From Sipunculus nudus (Eukaryota; Annelida; Sipuncula; Golfingiida; Sipunculidae), in contig CM049316.1 in the NCBI GenBank assembly GCA_026874595.1, positions 19,493,839 through 19,557,838 on the forward strand: DNA of 64,000 nucleotides. The letters run 5' to 3'. Below the pieces are notes generated by a model. That model did not search any database and was not told where the DNA came from. It worked only from the letters and a program-made list of their open reading frames with translations. Both the position numbers and the translations under genes were made by a program. This document shows positions 10,901-24,945 of the stretch, piece after piece; within the stretch, counting starts at the first letter, position 1; every line of letters starts with the position of its first letter.

Positions 10901-13900
10901 TCATATAAAATCACAGATATATTGTATGCATTAAATGCAGGGGGGGAACCGCTTGTGGATATAAATGGTAGAACGTGTCACCACGGCCAATGTCACAAAG
11001 TTGACACATTGCTCCATGTCACAACTTGCTCTGTGCCTTTGAAAACATCACGTCAACTGAACTGAATATCACAATAACTGAAGTTACCTTGTCCTAGTAC
11101 TTATGTATAGGAAGCATGACACGTGAAAAAGAGTGATTTTAAAGTTAAATTAAAGTGCCCAGTCAAGTTAAGCAAGAAAAGTTTCTTGAAAGAAAGTTTC
11201 CCTATGGCTGTCATCTTGTCAAGGCAGCTTTCACGCAAGGCCCACTGGGATGGAACAGGTGGTTGTCCTGTTTAAACCCATAGCGTACAGCTGTTCAAAA
11301 TATTCTTAGCAGAACACCAGGGTGTTTCAGCACATGGCAGCACTCAAACATTATATAAAAATGATCATCAACCATTGTTCAACTCTTTAAGATGTCAGCT
11401 TTTTATTCATTTTACTTTCTAAAAATAAACATTGCCAAATAATGCCGCAAATGAGTTTATAGTAGGCATTTATTTCAATTTAGCTTGACCATGTTTGTTA
11501 CTGCAGGGGTGTTTAAAACGTATTAGTTGGTGACAGTTACCAAGATTTTTTTATAATAAGTTATATATCACACAAAAAATATACATGTCAAGGTTATAAA
11601 TTTTAATTTTTATATTCATACCAAGAGCCTTGATTTAAAGTTTGTGCAGGTTGAAAGTCTGATAGTTTCAGCAATCTTAACCATCATGTCGCCCCCTGAA
11701 CACTACTATTTGGTGGTGCCTAAAAGTGGATGGTATTCAGGCTTTTTGCTTGATTAAATGTATATATAAACCAGGGTTGGGGTAATTGTAATGTGTAACT
11801 GTTATTACCTGTAATTAATAACAATTTTTCAAGTAACTGAATGTAATTTGTAATTGAACAAAATTCAATTTCAAGTAAGTGTGATTTTAATGATTACAAG
11901 GGTAAAAAAAAGATGTAATTTCAATTACTTTCCAATTACTCTCCAAATTCATGACAGAGCATTGTACCTTACACCTGCTTCCTTTGCACTATTTATCAAA
12001 ACACTCTTGGGTAAGGATTGTAAACTATGATTATTGTATAAATAGTACCCATGTATGTTATAAGCATGGTAATTAGTATGCCTTATAAGTTATACTAGCC
12101 TTTTTTTTTGCAAATGCCTCCACTGCAATGTAGATAAAGTAACAAGCTTCCATAATGTACACCTTTCCAGAGCTACACTACAACAAGCGTGGGCTTGCTA
12201 CATTTCACACTTTCACTGAAATTGAGGCTTGAACTTACTCATACTGATCTATATGTGTTTATCTACTAATTAGCTGACACTGAGAGAGTCACAAGAACAA
12301 AAGAGGCTAATGGTCTGGGAAGGGTGATATCAGAGTTACCTCAAGTCAGTAACCCATGAGGTAAATAGAGATAGGTATCAATGTGGCAGGGCTGTCTCAG
12401 TTGGCTGGCTCTAACATTTGAAAAGTCTGTTTCCTGTGCTGGGTAGTGTATACTGGTCTACCTGTCATACATAAGAAGCTAATCATGGTGAATGCACTAG
12501 ATATACATTACCTTTTCCTTTAAATAATTTCATTGCAACAAATTGTAATATATCATATATTAAGCATGAAAATATTTAATCAGTTATTCACATGAAATGT
12601 TTGCATTAATGAGTTTAGTGAATTCACATTGTATTTAAAATTCAATATTTATGACAAAAGTTTAATCAGCATGGATAGTAAAGAAATTAGGATTTATTAG
12701 TTGATTAATGTGTAGGATTACTGTATAGGATTAAGGTAGTTGCTAAAAAGGTTTTTCCATCATCAAAGGTTTGAACCAAAAGGTATTTCCACATATGCTC
12801 TAATTGGCACATGCCAGTGTTATCAAGTAGCAAGAAGCTTTGTCTGATAAAGGATAAAATGTGATAAAAGAATATTAGATGAAATTTTTTGCACAAATGA
12901 CTTAAACATAATATGTTTAAAATATAGTTTACCCATATATGTGTTTTCAGATATTTCTGTTTTGTTTCAAAACTCTAATTCAGCAAATGTTACAAATGCC
13001 TGATACTAAAAACAAAACTGACAATGTTCTTATATGATGATGACAGCCAGTGTAAATGTGGACATTATGCAATGATATATTATCATCAGTATAGCTATTG
13101 TTCACTTTAATGTATGACACCAGACTGGATATGTTATGTTTGCAGTTTTCCCTTTTATAAAATTAATCAGTTGGCTTTTCTACCATGAATTATACGGACC
13201 TGGTGCCTTTCATAGTTTTTTTGGCACTTGTTCAGAAATGGTCCTGCATTTCGCATATGGCCGAAGATGTTTTCAAACATACCAAAATGCCTCTTATATG
13301 TACTCAATGACTCCTCTGTATGTTAATGGTGTCATATTACCTTCTCATGTTTCTCTTACCCTGAAATAATGTACAAATTATCCTTTCTTCATGCTATTCA
13401 ACATGCTCATATCCGTCATGAATCCTCCCTCTGCTTGTTGACACCACTTGGCTTTTGTGCACATGTATTGTATGTTCTGCCTATGCCATTCACATCTTTT
13501 GTCTTGCCCCTTCCAGGCATTTGTATGCACATAAATCACAGCTGTCCCACGTATATTTGGTGTATTTCAAGGGTTTGGTTTACAAATAAACCAGTGACTC
13601 TACCTTGTCCGCGAAAAGCAAGATGGAGTACACTATATTGGCAGGCAGTTGATAAATGGCTGATGGTTAATTTTTCGTCGTGGTCCATTGTCCGTCGTCC
13701 GTCCGTCTGTCCGTCCGTCGATGTGGCACGTTTTTAAACCGTAAGACCCAGGAATCCAAAATTCAGCATAATGTTAGATGTCCCCAAGATCTCCTACCAA
13801 GCCGAAAACTGGGTCTTTGCGACTTCATTCCTTTGAGTAATTAAGGAAAAACCTCAATTTTTTATTAAAAACCTATTTTCACACTTCAGGACTGCCTAAT

Positions 13901-16900
13901 ATCAAAACCACTCATCTGTTTTTCCTCATATTTCCTATAAATATTCCTCTATATAATTCCTATGTACATGCAAGAAATTAGGTCTGTATTATATAATTTA
14001 AAAAAGTTATGGGCCCAAACATAATGCATTTTGTAAATAATCAGGAAAGAAATTTTATCACTTAACACTAAACTTGTTAAAGCTAAGCACTTTTTTTTCA
14101 GTAATATTACTTTTATTAATCAAAATTAAATTGTATACCCAAAATTAGATCAAAATCTTTTAAATTTTTTAAAATATTAGCAAAAATAAAAAATTGGTAC
14201 CTTAAATTTTGCCCAACTTTGACCATGGCACTTTTTTTGCTGTAACTGCTGTGGATTTAATTTTCACAGCATGTTTTTGTTAGCATTTCAACTGTTAACA
14301 CCAAAAATTTGAAACCAGTTGATCAAAAACTGTAGATTTTATTTAAGTTTTCAAGCACCATGTCACATATTGCTAGTGTTATGCAGTTTGCTAGAGCTCA
14401 GCTCCCGAACTTCAGCTCTAAGTTCCTTAAATTTGGCATACAGTTAGATTTCTCCAAAATCACCTACCATGCCAAGAATTTGGTCACTAGGACTTAATTC
14501 CTTCGAGATATCAATGAAAAACTTAATTTTTCCATTAAAAACCCATTCTTACACTTTAAGACTGCCTAATATCAAAACCACTGATCTGACTTTGATTATA
14601 TATAATATACATATTTTTCTATACATTCGCTATGCACATGCCAGAAATGATGTCAGTATTGTGTATTTTTTTTAAGTTATGGGTCCAAACATAATGCACT
14701 TTTTTAAAAATCAAGAAATATATTTACTCACCTAAGATGAGAATTGCTGAAGCTGGAGACTTTTTGTCAGGAATATAACTTTATTTAATCAAGATTTGAT
14801 TGTTTACCCAAAATTAGATCTGAATTTTGCAAATTTTTCAAGTTATTAGCTTAAATAAAAAATCAATACCCTAAATTTTGTCCAACTTTGGCAATGGCAT
14901 TTTTTTTCCTGTAAGCACTGTTGATTTAATTTTCACAGCATATATACATAAGGATTTAATCTTTTAAAATCTGAAATTTCAAAGGAATTGATTAAAAAGA
15001 GTAGCTTTAATTCAAGTTTTCATACACCATGTCAAGTGTTGTTTACATCTAGCCCACCTAGAAGTAAAGCCTTCACTTGCATTATGTAACCCACCCCAGG
15101 CAGCTTGTCTTGGCTCAGCTGGGCCACTACTAGCAGGCTTCCCCTCTGCCCTGCACACCCCCCCCCCCCCCTAGATGATGCATTAACTAGATGAATGTTA
15201 TAATTTTCTGTATTTCATTTTATTCTTGGCTATGCTACATTTTAGATTTTGTATTTACCACCAGGGTTACAATGATTAAAGTGCACATTTAATTGTGTCC
15301 ACAAAGTGGTGTATTGCTATGAAAGTGTGGATGTTCATCAGATATGTAATTCCTTCCTTGAGAAGAGTAAAAACTTCACCAGGTGTGAAATTGACTATTA
15401 ATTCCAGGAATAAATTAAAGCTTAGATTGTAATTAGCATGATGATATTTTTTGTCCCTCATTCAACCAACAGTGTGTATACTTTATTTGAAAGGATGTTT
15501 TTATTTTACCAAATTTACAGAAGCTTATTTTATTTTGGTGAATAAGATTAAGCATGTACTGAAAACTCCAATGTGCAAAACTTTTTAATAGTGATTCAAG
15601 GAATAATCTTGCAGATGCCATGTTCTGGCATTATTTTCTTTTAAATTCAGATTAAAAATTTGTGATTTAAAAATAATAAAAATATATGTGTATGCATAAT
15701 ATGACCCAATACGAGCTACACTCTGGATGTATAATGATTGCAACTAAGAATTCTAATATTTTAACTTATTTTCAGTGTTTTTTTTAAAACAAATTTATAA
15801 AACTTGTAAATAAAAAAAATTAATCTGATAAAAACTATTTTAATGGAAAAAGTGGATATGCTTAAATAATATATAAACTTAAATGTATTATTCCCTTGAA
15901 TGTGAAATAAAGGTATCAGTCCAGACCTAGAAATCCAAAATTCGGCATAATGTTAGATGTCCCCAAGATCTCCTACCAAGCCGAAAACTGAGTCTTTGCA
16001 ACTTCGTTCCTTTGAGAAAATAAGGAAAAACCTCAATTTTTTATTTAAAACCTTTTTTCACACTTCAGGACTGCCTAATATCAAAACCACATATCTGTTT
16101 TTCCTCATATTTACCATAAATATTCCTCTATATAGTTCCTATGTACATGCCAGAAATTATGTCTGTATTATTTAATTTAAAAAAGTTATGGGCCCAAACA
16201 TAATGCATTTTGTAAAAAATCAGGAAAGATATTTGATCACTTAACACAAAGTACGTTAAAGCTATGGACCTTTTTTCCAGAAATATAACTTTAATTAATC
16301 AAAATTAAATTGTATACCCAAAATTAGATGAAAATCTTTTAAATTTTTAAAATATTAATAAAAATAATAAATTGGTACCTTAAATTTTGCCCAACTTTGA
16401 CGATGGCACATTTTTTTCCTGTAAGTACTGTGGATTTAATTTTCACAGCATGTTTTTGTTAGCATTTCAACTGTTAACACCAAAAATTTGAAACCAGTTG
16501 ATCAAAAACTGTAGATTTTAATCAAGTTTTCAAGCACCATGTAACATATTGTTTACATCAAGCTAGTGTTATGCAGTTTGCAAGAGCTCAGCTCCCCAGC
16601 TTCAGCTTTAAGTTCCTTAAATTTGGCATACAGTTAGATGTCTCCAAAATCCCCTACCATGCCAAGAATTTGGTCACTAGGACTTAATACCTTCGAGATA
16701 TTAATGAAAATCTTCATTTTTCCATTAAAAACCCATTGTTACACTTCAAGACTGCCTAATATCAAAACAACTGATCTGACTTTAATCATAAATAATATAC
16801 ATATTTTTCATTCTCTATGCACATGCCAGACTGATGTCAATATTGCGTAATTGTTTTAAGTTATGGGCCCAAACATAATGCACTTTGTAAAAAATCAAGA

Positions 16901-19900
16901 AATATATTTACTCCCTTAACAAGGGCATTGCTGAAGCTAGAGATTTTTTTTTTCAGGGATGTAACATTATAATTAATCAAGATTCAATTGAATACCCAAA
17001 ATTAGTTCTGAATTTTTCAAATTTGGTAGGTTATTAGTATAAATATAAAATTAGTACCTTAAATTTTGCCCAACTGTGACCATGGCACGTTTGTTTCCCA
17101 TGAGCACTGTTGATCTAATTTTCATATCATGTACGCATAAGGATTTCAGCTTTTTAGTTTAGAAAGCTTAAAGAAATTGGCCAGATATTGTAGCTTTTAT
17201 TAATGTTTTTTATGAGACCCTGTCAGACTTTGGCTCTCTCCAGCCCCTCTTGAGTCACCTGTATGTTGACCTTGTTGACCTTTCATCAAATTATGCACGC
17301 TTGAGGCAAGAATCCAGGCAGCTTATGGCCAGCCACAGTTGATCCAGGTGTCCAACCCAACTCATCTAGTAGTTTTAACCAACAACATAACAAAAAAATT
17401 AATAAATTTTGATTGTTTTTTAATAACAAATTAAAGAAAAATAGAAAAGGAATTTGTTAGTTTATAATAACAGGAAATTAACTTGCAGTTACTGATGATA
17501 TAAGAATCTTGTATCGATGGGTAGAATGTCACATATTCCAAATTACACCATGCAGTCACCTATGGCATTTGTCAGTTCAATTTTAATGATAAAGAAGTTA
17601 ATCATATTATTCATTACTAATCATTAGGGATTATATGAAGGAAATTAATGATAGACAAAGATGCAGTTGATAATATTAATCTAGATTCCTACTGTGTCTA
17701 GTATGTACATTGATGTGAAATTATTCCAAAATGAATTTTTTACAGTTATTTTTTAATATAAATAAAAGCCATAAAACCAGGTACTTATGATCATTATTTA
17801 AATGTGTGAATTTTGTATATTCTGGATTCTCAACATCATTGTTTGGTGAAAACTGAATAAATACCAGACATGGTGTGAATACTTTGTAATTGTATTTAAA
17901 TACGAATATGATTATGTACTCCATTATAAAATTTCTTGCATAAAGAATGGGAATTCAGGTAAAAATAAAAGTATTTGAATACTCGTGCAAATACTTTCAA
18001 AATGTATTCATGAATGCATTCATGAATATATTCTTTAATATTATTTTAATAATCAAATCAGTTATATTTCATTGTAAAAAATCATATGATTCTCTTATTA
18101 TTTTTAATAAAAATTATATTTGGGACAATATTTGTAATTTTTTTAATAAATAGTTAAACTCTTATATTATATGTTCTGCTTATAAGTTATATGGCCAAGT
18201 CAATATCTGTGTGACAGTAGTACTCCATTTGTTAATAAAATAAATGAAATCAATCCTCTTCCCTGTCTCCAAAGGTACTATCAAAATCATACATAAGCTA
18301 AACAACAACTCATAATACAGCTTATATTTATTACCACACAAAAGCAGCATGTGCCTCATTTCTAAATAATATTTTTTTATCATATATAACAGCTGAGCGT
18401 TGTGACCCATAGGTCCCTTGTTTAAGGTTTTGGGATGTCCAGGCTTTAAGCGCTCAGATGTTGCATGCGATTAACAAAAATTAACCTTCATTTTAACAAC
18501 TACGACCAGTTCTCACATGCACAAACATTCATCACTTGGTCATTTAGTTGAACTCCCCCATAACAGTGGTAGATTTAAATATCCCTACATGACCCCTCAT
18601 TCTCAGCTCGCCTACATGACGCAGTGATAGCGCTTAGGACTTGTTATCACTAATATCACATGATTGCTTGTTTGAGACCCGGTGAAAAACTTAACAATTG
18701 CATGTTTTGTGAACTAATAATTGAACTTCTCAATACAGGTATGGCACCAGGTGGAGACACAGATGCACATGACAGACAAACGAACAAGAGACAAGAAACC
18801 GAAGTTACATAGACACCAATAGTTTTATTCATTGACTCCTCCCAAGACTGTAGGCCCAATTCTGAACATGCCCTGTTTTTTTCATCAGTCCTCCTGGGTT
18901 GGACCCCTCCTTCTCTAAATATTGGATCTGGCCCTGTTTACTCGTTAAAAAACAAAAATCTGAAATTAACTACTACAGGTATGATTGAATCAAGAATTTG
19001 AGGTAAAGAATTGAAAATCCAATCGATCCTTAGGCATCTCACCATTTTCCCAGGCCTACAAAGCAGGGTGGAAGAAAGCTATTTGTACAAAAATGCAGCA
19101 CCGGAAGTACCGGTAACTAAAGAAATATGAATACAATCAGAATAAGTATTTCATACATTACAGAAAAATATTTTGTATAGGATTAATTATCAATCCCATA
19201 CCTATAATCATAGGATTAATGTGTATGGAATTTTGAAGGTGTACAATCAGATAATTGTCTTTGATGTGGATCACAGGGCATGTTTCATTTCCTGTTTTAA
19301 TCATTCCACACAATGAATTGAACACATAGTAGAAATAGATAAAAAGAAAGTCTGCATTTTTTTCTAGAGCTGCTTTTTTTACCTCCATTACTTTTTACCC
19401 AACACATTTTTATGCCCCCGCCACAAAGTGGCCTGGGCATATAGTTTTACCCATGTCCATCCTTCCGTCATTCCGAAATCAAACAATTGTACAGACTTTT
19501 TTTCGCAATGCCTGCAGATATTGGCCTGATTTTTGGTGTGTGGGCAGATAATGACCAGTTACAGAACGAGTTCATTTTTTGTCCCGGTTGACCTACTTTT
19601 GCCCGTTTTACGGCTCCTAAACTTAGAAAATTTCATGAAAAGTAGAAATTTTCATGACAAATACACATGTACAGACTTTTTTTCCACAATGCCTGCAGAT
19701 ATTGGCCTGATTTTTGGTGTGTGGGCAGATAATGACCAGTTACAGATCGAGTTCGCGTTTTGTCCCGGTTGACCTACTTTTGACCGTTTTACGGCTCCTA
19801 AACTTAGAAAAATCCATGAAAAATAGAAATTTTCATGACAAATACACATGTACAGCTGTTTTTAGCCCTCAGCTCATAGGCTCATGGGCTATATTCGTCA

Positions 19901-22900
19901 CCCAAGCTGTCCGTCTGTCCATCTGTCTGTCCGTCCGTCCGTCCGTCCGTTCCACGTCTGTTAACTTTTTCCTTGTGAGCGGGATATCTCTAAAAGGATT
20001 CACCGTTGGAATTTTATTTCATCAGTGAAGATGTATATCGATAAAATCTCAGTCAAGTTCGAAGATGGGTGACCTTGACCCATTTTTCTACATTTTAGAG
20101 CTGATTATACAAAAACACTCAGAAGTTTATATCTCAGGAACCATTGTGTGGATTTTCACAAAACTTACTATGATCATTGGGACTGATGGTCTGTATGTGC
20201 TGCACAATTTTGGTGGCGCCACCTGCAATTTCTGATTTTTTAATTAAATTTTATCGGATTTTTTCAATTTTGGCCTTTTGTGCAGGATATCTCCAAAGGT
20301 ATTCAACACAGGAACTTCATTTCTTCAGTGCTATTGCATTATATTTACAAAATCTTGGTCAAGTACAAAGATGGGTGATCTTGACCTACTTTTCAAGGTC
20401 ACAGAGCTTAGTATAGAAAAAAACTTAGGAGCTTATTTCTCAGGAAGCATTTGGTGGATTTTTATGAAACATGGTGTATACCTCTCCAATTTAAATTTAT
20501 AAATGATTATCAATTTTTGCTAATATTCTAGTTTTGCAATACAGTGCTTACAGATACTGGCCTAATGTTTGGTCTGTGGGCGCATAATGACCACTTACAG
20601 ATCGAGTTCGCGTTTCGTCCCAGTTAACCTATTTTTCACCATATGACAGATTCTGAACATAGAAAATTTCATGAAAGACAGAAATTTTCATGAAAAATGC
20701 ACATATATGGACTTTTTTTTCACAATGCCTGCAGATACTGGCCTGATTTTTGGTGTGTTGCTTGATAATGACCCTTTACAGATCGAGTTTGAATTTTGCC
20801 TTTGTTGACCTACTTTTGACCATACAACACTTCCTGAACTTAAAATTTTTACAAAATTTAACAAATGTTTCTAATTTGCCCCAGGCAGGGGCATTCGTGT
20901 CGTTCCGACACATCTAGTTTCTTTTTCTGGAATTTGCCTGTTACTTCACACTTTGCACCAGTCAATCACATCAGGACCCAGTCCAATCCTCCATGCACAT
21001 AACATGCGTCACATGCTATTAGGTAAACCTTACCTTCTACTTCTAGTGCATGAGCTGTTCTGTAGTTCTTAGTGCCAGAATTTATTGGCAATAAAAGTGA
21101 CTTATAGTCCATTCCATAACCCCTGTTCACCTGTTTTCTCAAACAGTAAAACTTGTTAATTTTTTTTATCACCGCAACAAAACAGAACCGTGAAGCAATT
21201 ATGTGTCAGACTCAGAGCTATGAGTAAATCAAACAGGATTTGTTGGCAATAAAAGTGACTTACAGTCTATCCCATTTCCCCCTGTTCACCTGTTTTCTCA
21301 AGCAGTAAAACTTGTTCATTTTTTTTCACTGCAACAAAACAGGACTGTGAAGCAGTTATGTGTCAGACTCAGATCTAAAAATAATACTCTCCTGGGTATG
21401 AATTGATTGAATGCCATATAATGACTCATAAAATGAAATGTGATAAACTGATAAAAGATGTATCTTCTTACATTTTGTCACAATAACATGTGACAGCCAT
21501 CAAGCCCCACAAATTGAAAGCCTGCATGCTGAGTGAATGTGTTGCCTAAGTGAGTTCATTTTAGTCAGCTCAATTATCATAATATATGGGTGGAATTGGT
21601 TATTGCCACTTGTGTTAACACTGAACAGTCATTTAGTATAAATTATATAAAAAATATTTTCTTGCTTTGTAGAGAGAAAATACACAGACAAACATGAATG
21701 GGTGAAGCTGGATGGTAACATTGGTACAGTAGGCATTAGTGAATATGCTCAGGTGAGTTAGTTAGCATGCTTAAACATTTTAAATAATATAATGATCAAT
21801 TCAGAATAGGCATTAGTGAATATACTCAGGTAAGTTAGCAACAGCATGCTTAAAAGTAAAATGGTCACATCAGAGTAGGTATTAGGGAATATGCTCAGGT
21901 AAGTGAGCATGCGTAAATGTCGTAATGGTATTCAAGGTATGTTTATATAAACATAATGTAAACATTGCCAAAACAGGCCAGCATATGATGTCACAAATAT
22001 TTATCATCATTGTCTGTTCATATTATATTATACTTCAGTTTTGTTTACAGTCTAGTCACCAGCTGTGGGTGGTACCAGCTGAATATGACTGCTCTGCAAT
22101 ATATATCATATATATCAGATTAATGCATGTAAAACATTATGTAACATTATGATGCCTCTTCTTGTATTTCAAATGAAGTATACATACATATTTCTACTGG
22201 TAGGCTTGGATTCTTACACATGACTTAACAAATCTGGGGTTGATTAGTCGTGTTTATGTAATGTGAGCTTAACTCTGCTGTGCTGTTGTGAAATAGTGTA
22301 ATGGCTTAACCTCTGATACTGCATATTGTAATTTGTAACATGTATACATGCAGTTGTCAGGGTAGGGGGGGGGGGGGTCTTTAAATGGAATTTTACATGC
22401 TGTTCACGTCTAGATGTATGTTGACATTCGTACCAATATTACTTTTTAATAAAAATTCCATTTATATTTCTTTAAAATCATTCAGTTTAAACGTTCTGTA
22501 ACTGTTATGGTTTTATGTCTTGTCAAGCAGAGATATTATGTCTTGCAGCTTGTTTCCATAGTAATTTGTCTTCCCTTTTCTTGTATTTTTGTCCTTAGTT
22601 GACAATATCATGCTCTTATGGCTACTGTAGACTTTAATATGGATTCCTCTTGTGTTCCATGGGTATAAAATGTGTAAATAATATTTTAGGATGTTTCCCA
22701 CAGATAATGTAAAACAATGCAGAAATTTAAGTTTAACATCACCAAATGGCCAAAAGGTTTGTCAGAATTTGATATAGTTGTTATGACTTAGCCAAACATA
22801 TAAAGTGTACAGTAGGGCCAAAATGATTCAACAGTGAAATGATGTATACTGATACAATGTCAAATATATTGTGTAATCAATATCAGATGTCCCTTTTAAA

Positions 22901-24861
22901 TATGCTGACTATATGTAACCATCTAACAGAAGGTCTGATATTGAACTAGAGACCGCCAGAAGTTAATGATGGTCAGTGGCCCAGTGCATTCAAAATGAAA
23001 TGTTATTGGCAAGAAATAAGTTAAGCTGCATCTGACTGGCTAACTGTCCAACAAAGGAGCTGATTCCTGATGTGTAGAGTTAATAGCATATCTGACTTAA
23101 CTTAGAAGAGAAATGACTTTAAGTCTGAACTTTTGAGGCTACCTTTATGTACTGGTACCATATTATATATCATTTTGATTTTTGAGAGTGAAGAATTTAG
23201 AAATATTTCTACAGCCTTAGTGTACAGCATGAGAATGCAAAATTATAAACATGAATTATAGTGCAACAAAGTCTTATTGTAGTAAGTCTTGTCGAACACC
23301 CTCTTTCTGACCACCTTCTGTGTTTTATTTCAGGATGCTCTAGGAGATATAGTTTATGCACAACTTCCAGATGAAGGGACAGAATATGAAAAAGATGGTG
23401 AGCCACAGCTGATTGCTTAGATCCTGATAAAATTATAAAATATATCAGTTCCTAATCTTAACCCATAAATTTTCCAGACAGTATATTACTTTTATAAAAT
23501 CTGTTTGATACCCTCTGTCTAATCAATGGAAAAAAAAATCAAAATACTGATTCTGATAAAAAGAATTTATAATAAAATGTATCAGCTATATTCCCTGTAG
23601 GAAAAAAAAATGTTTTTGTTCATTAAATTGTGAAGCCTAGGTACTTAGGGTAATAGAATTTCGGGAATGAAAAAAAGATCATGAAAAATTTGTTTTATTG
23701 TTAGCATATAATAATTACATATGTAAGGTAATATTATGGCTTTATTGTAATATGATATGACAATTAGGCCTGTGAATTATTAGGGGCCTGTGAATTGATT
23801 TATTTTATAAGTTCTTCACCTTTGACTTGATTCTGGATTCCAGTTTTACTTTAGTAACAAATTTTAGACTTTGTTTTAAAGAAAATTCAAGATTTTATCA
23901 CTATATATGTAATTTTATCAAATAAAGGAAATGTGGCTTGCCCTGTTAAACACCACCATGTTTGTTTCTATACAAGTGGAGAACTTTACTGGCAATAATT
24001 GAAACGTGGGTACCTACACAGTAGTCTCAACATTGTACTGCCTGTGCTCTGTCAAAGTTGACAGCTCACTTATGGTTTTTGAGTGTTGCATGCATAAAAT
24101 ATAATAATAATTTAAAGGAACGATTCAGAGGTTATGAATCAGTTTCAGTTTGAGTTTTTGCTGTTCAATGCATTGATTATTTGATGCAATGTTGCACCCC
24201 TAATGATGTGATTTAATGTGTGACAGCTTTGATGTTGGTGTGTTACAGACGAGTGTGGAGCTTTAGAGAGCGTTAAGGCAGCCAGTGAAATTTATTGTCC
24301 AGTATCAGGAACAATCACAGCCAAAAACACGGTGGTGGAAGAGAAACCAGATACCATTAATAAATCCTGTTATGATGAAGGTTAGTATGTCACTTAAACC
24401 ATTGTTAAAAAAAACAGATACCACTAATACATACCTCTATCATGAAGCTTAATATGTGTTCCTGATTTGAGAGTTCATTGCTGTGTTTCATATGTGACAA
24501 CATTTTAAGTGTGATGTTAGAGAATACCTGGATTCCATCATAATAGGACCTTGTAAGATAATTTAGGCTGTACAAAAACAATTTATAGTTCTTCAGATTC
24601 ACCCATTTTTTTTTTTATTTTTTCTTTGAAATCTTGTGTTGATCATGTACACCATTTCAAGAATGGAAGCAAATTTTTGTATTGTTTTTGCAAGCTGGGA
24701 AAATCTGTGTATTATGTCTTGAATGGTAAAGAAAAAAATAGTAAAAATATTCAATCAATTGCATCAAAGTTTTGTACCTAGAATCTGTAGAACAATAATT
24801 TGATATATATATATATGTGTCCATACTGTCTAGTATAGTACCTCATTCTTATCCAACAACA

Positions 24862-24945
<84 letters not shown>

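Noticed and set aside
13136-13737. Two consecutive plus-strand open frames (77 and 122 codons)
   Set aside because: No domain or splice structure, and the second runs into the GTCCGTCC repeat head. Probably chance in intron 1 of GCSH.
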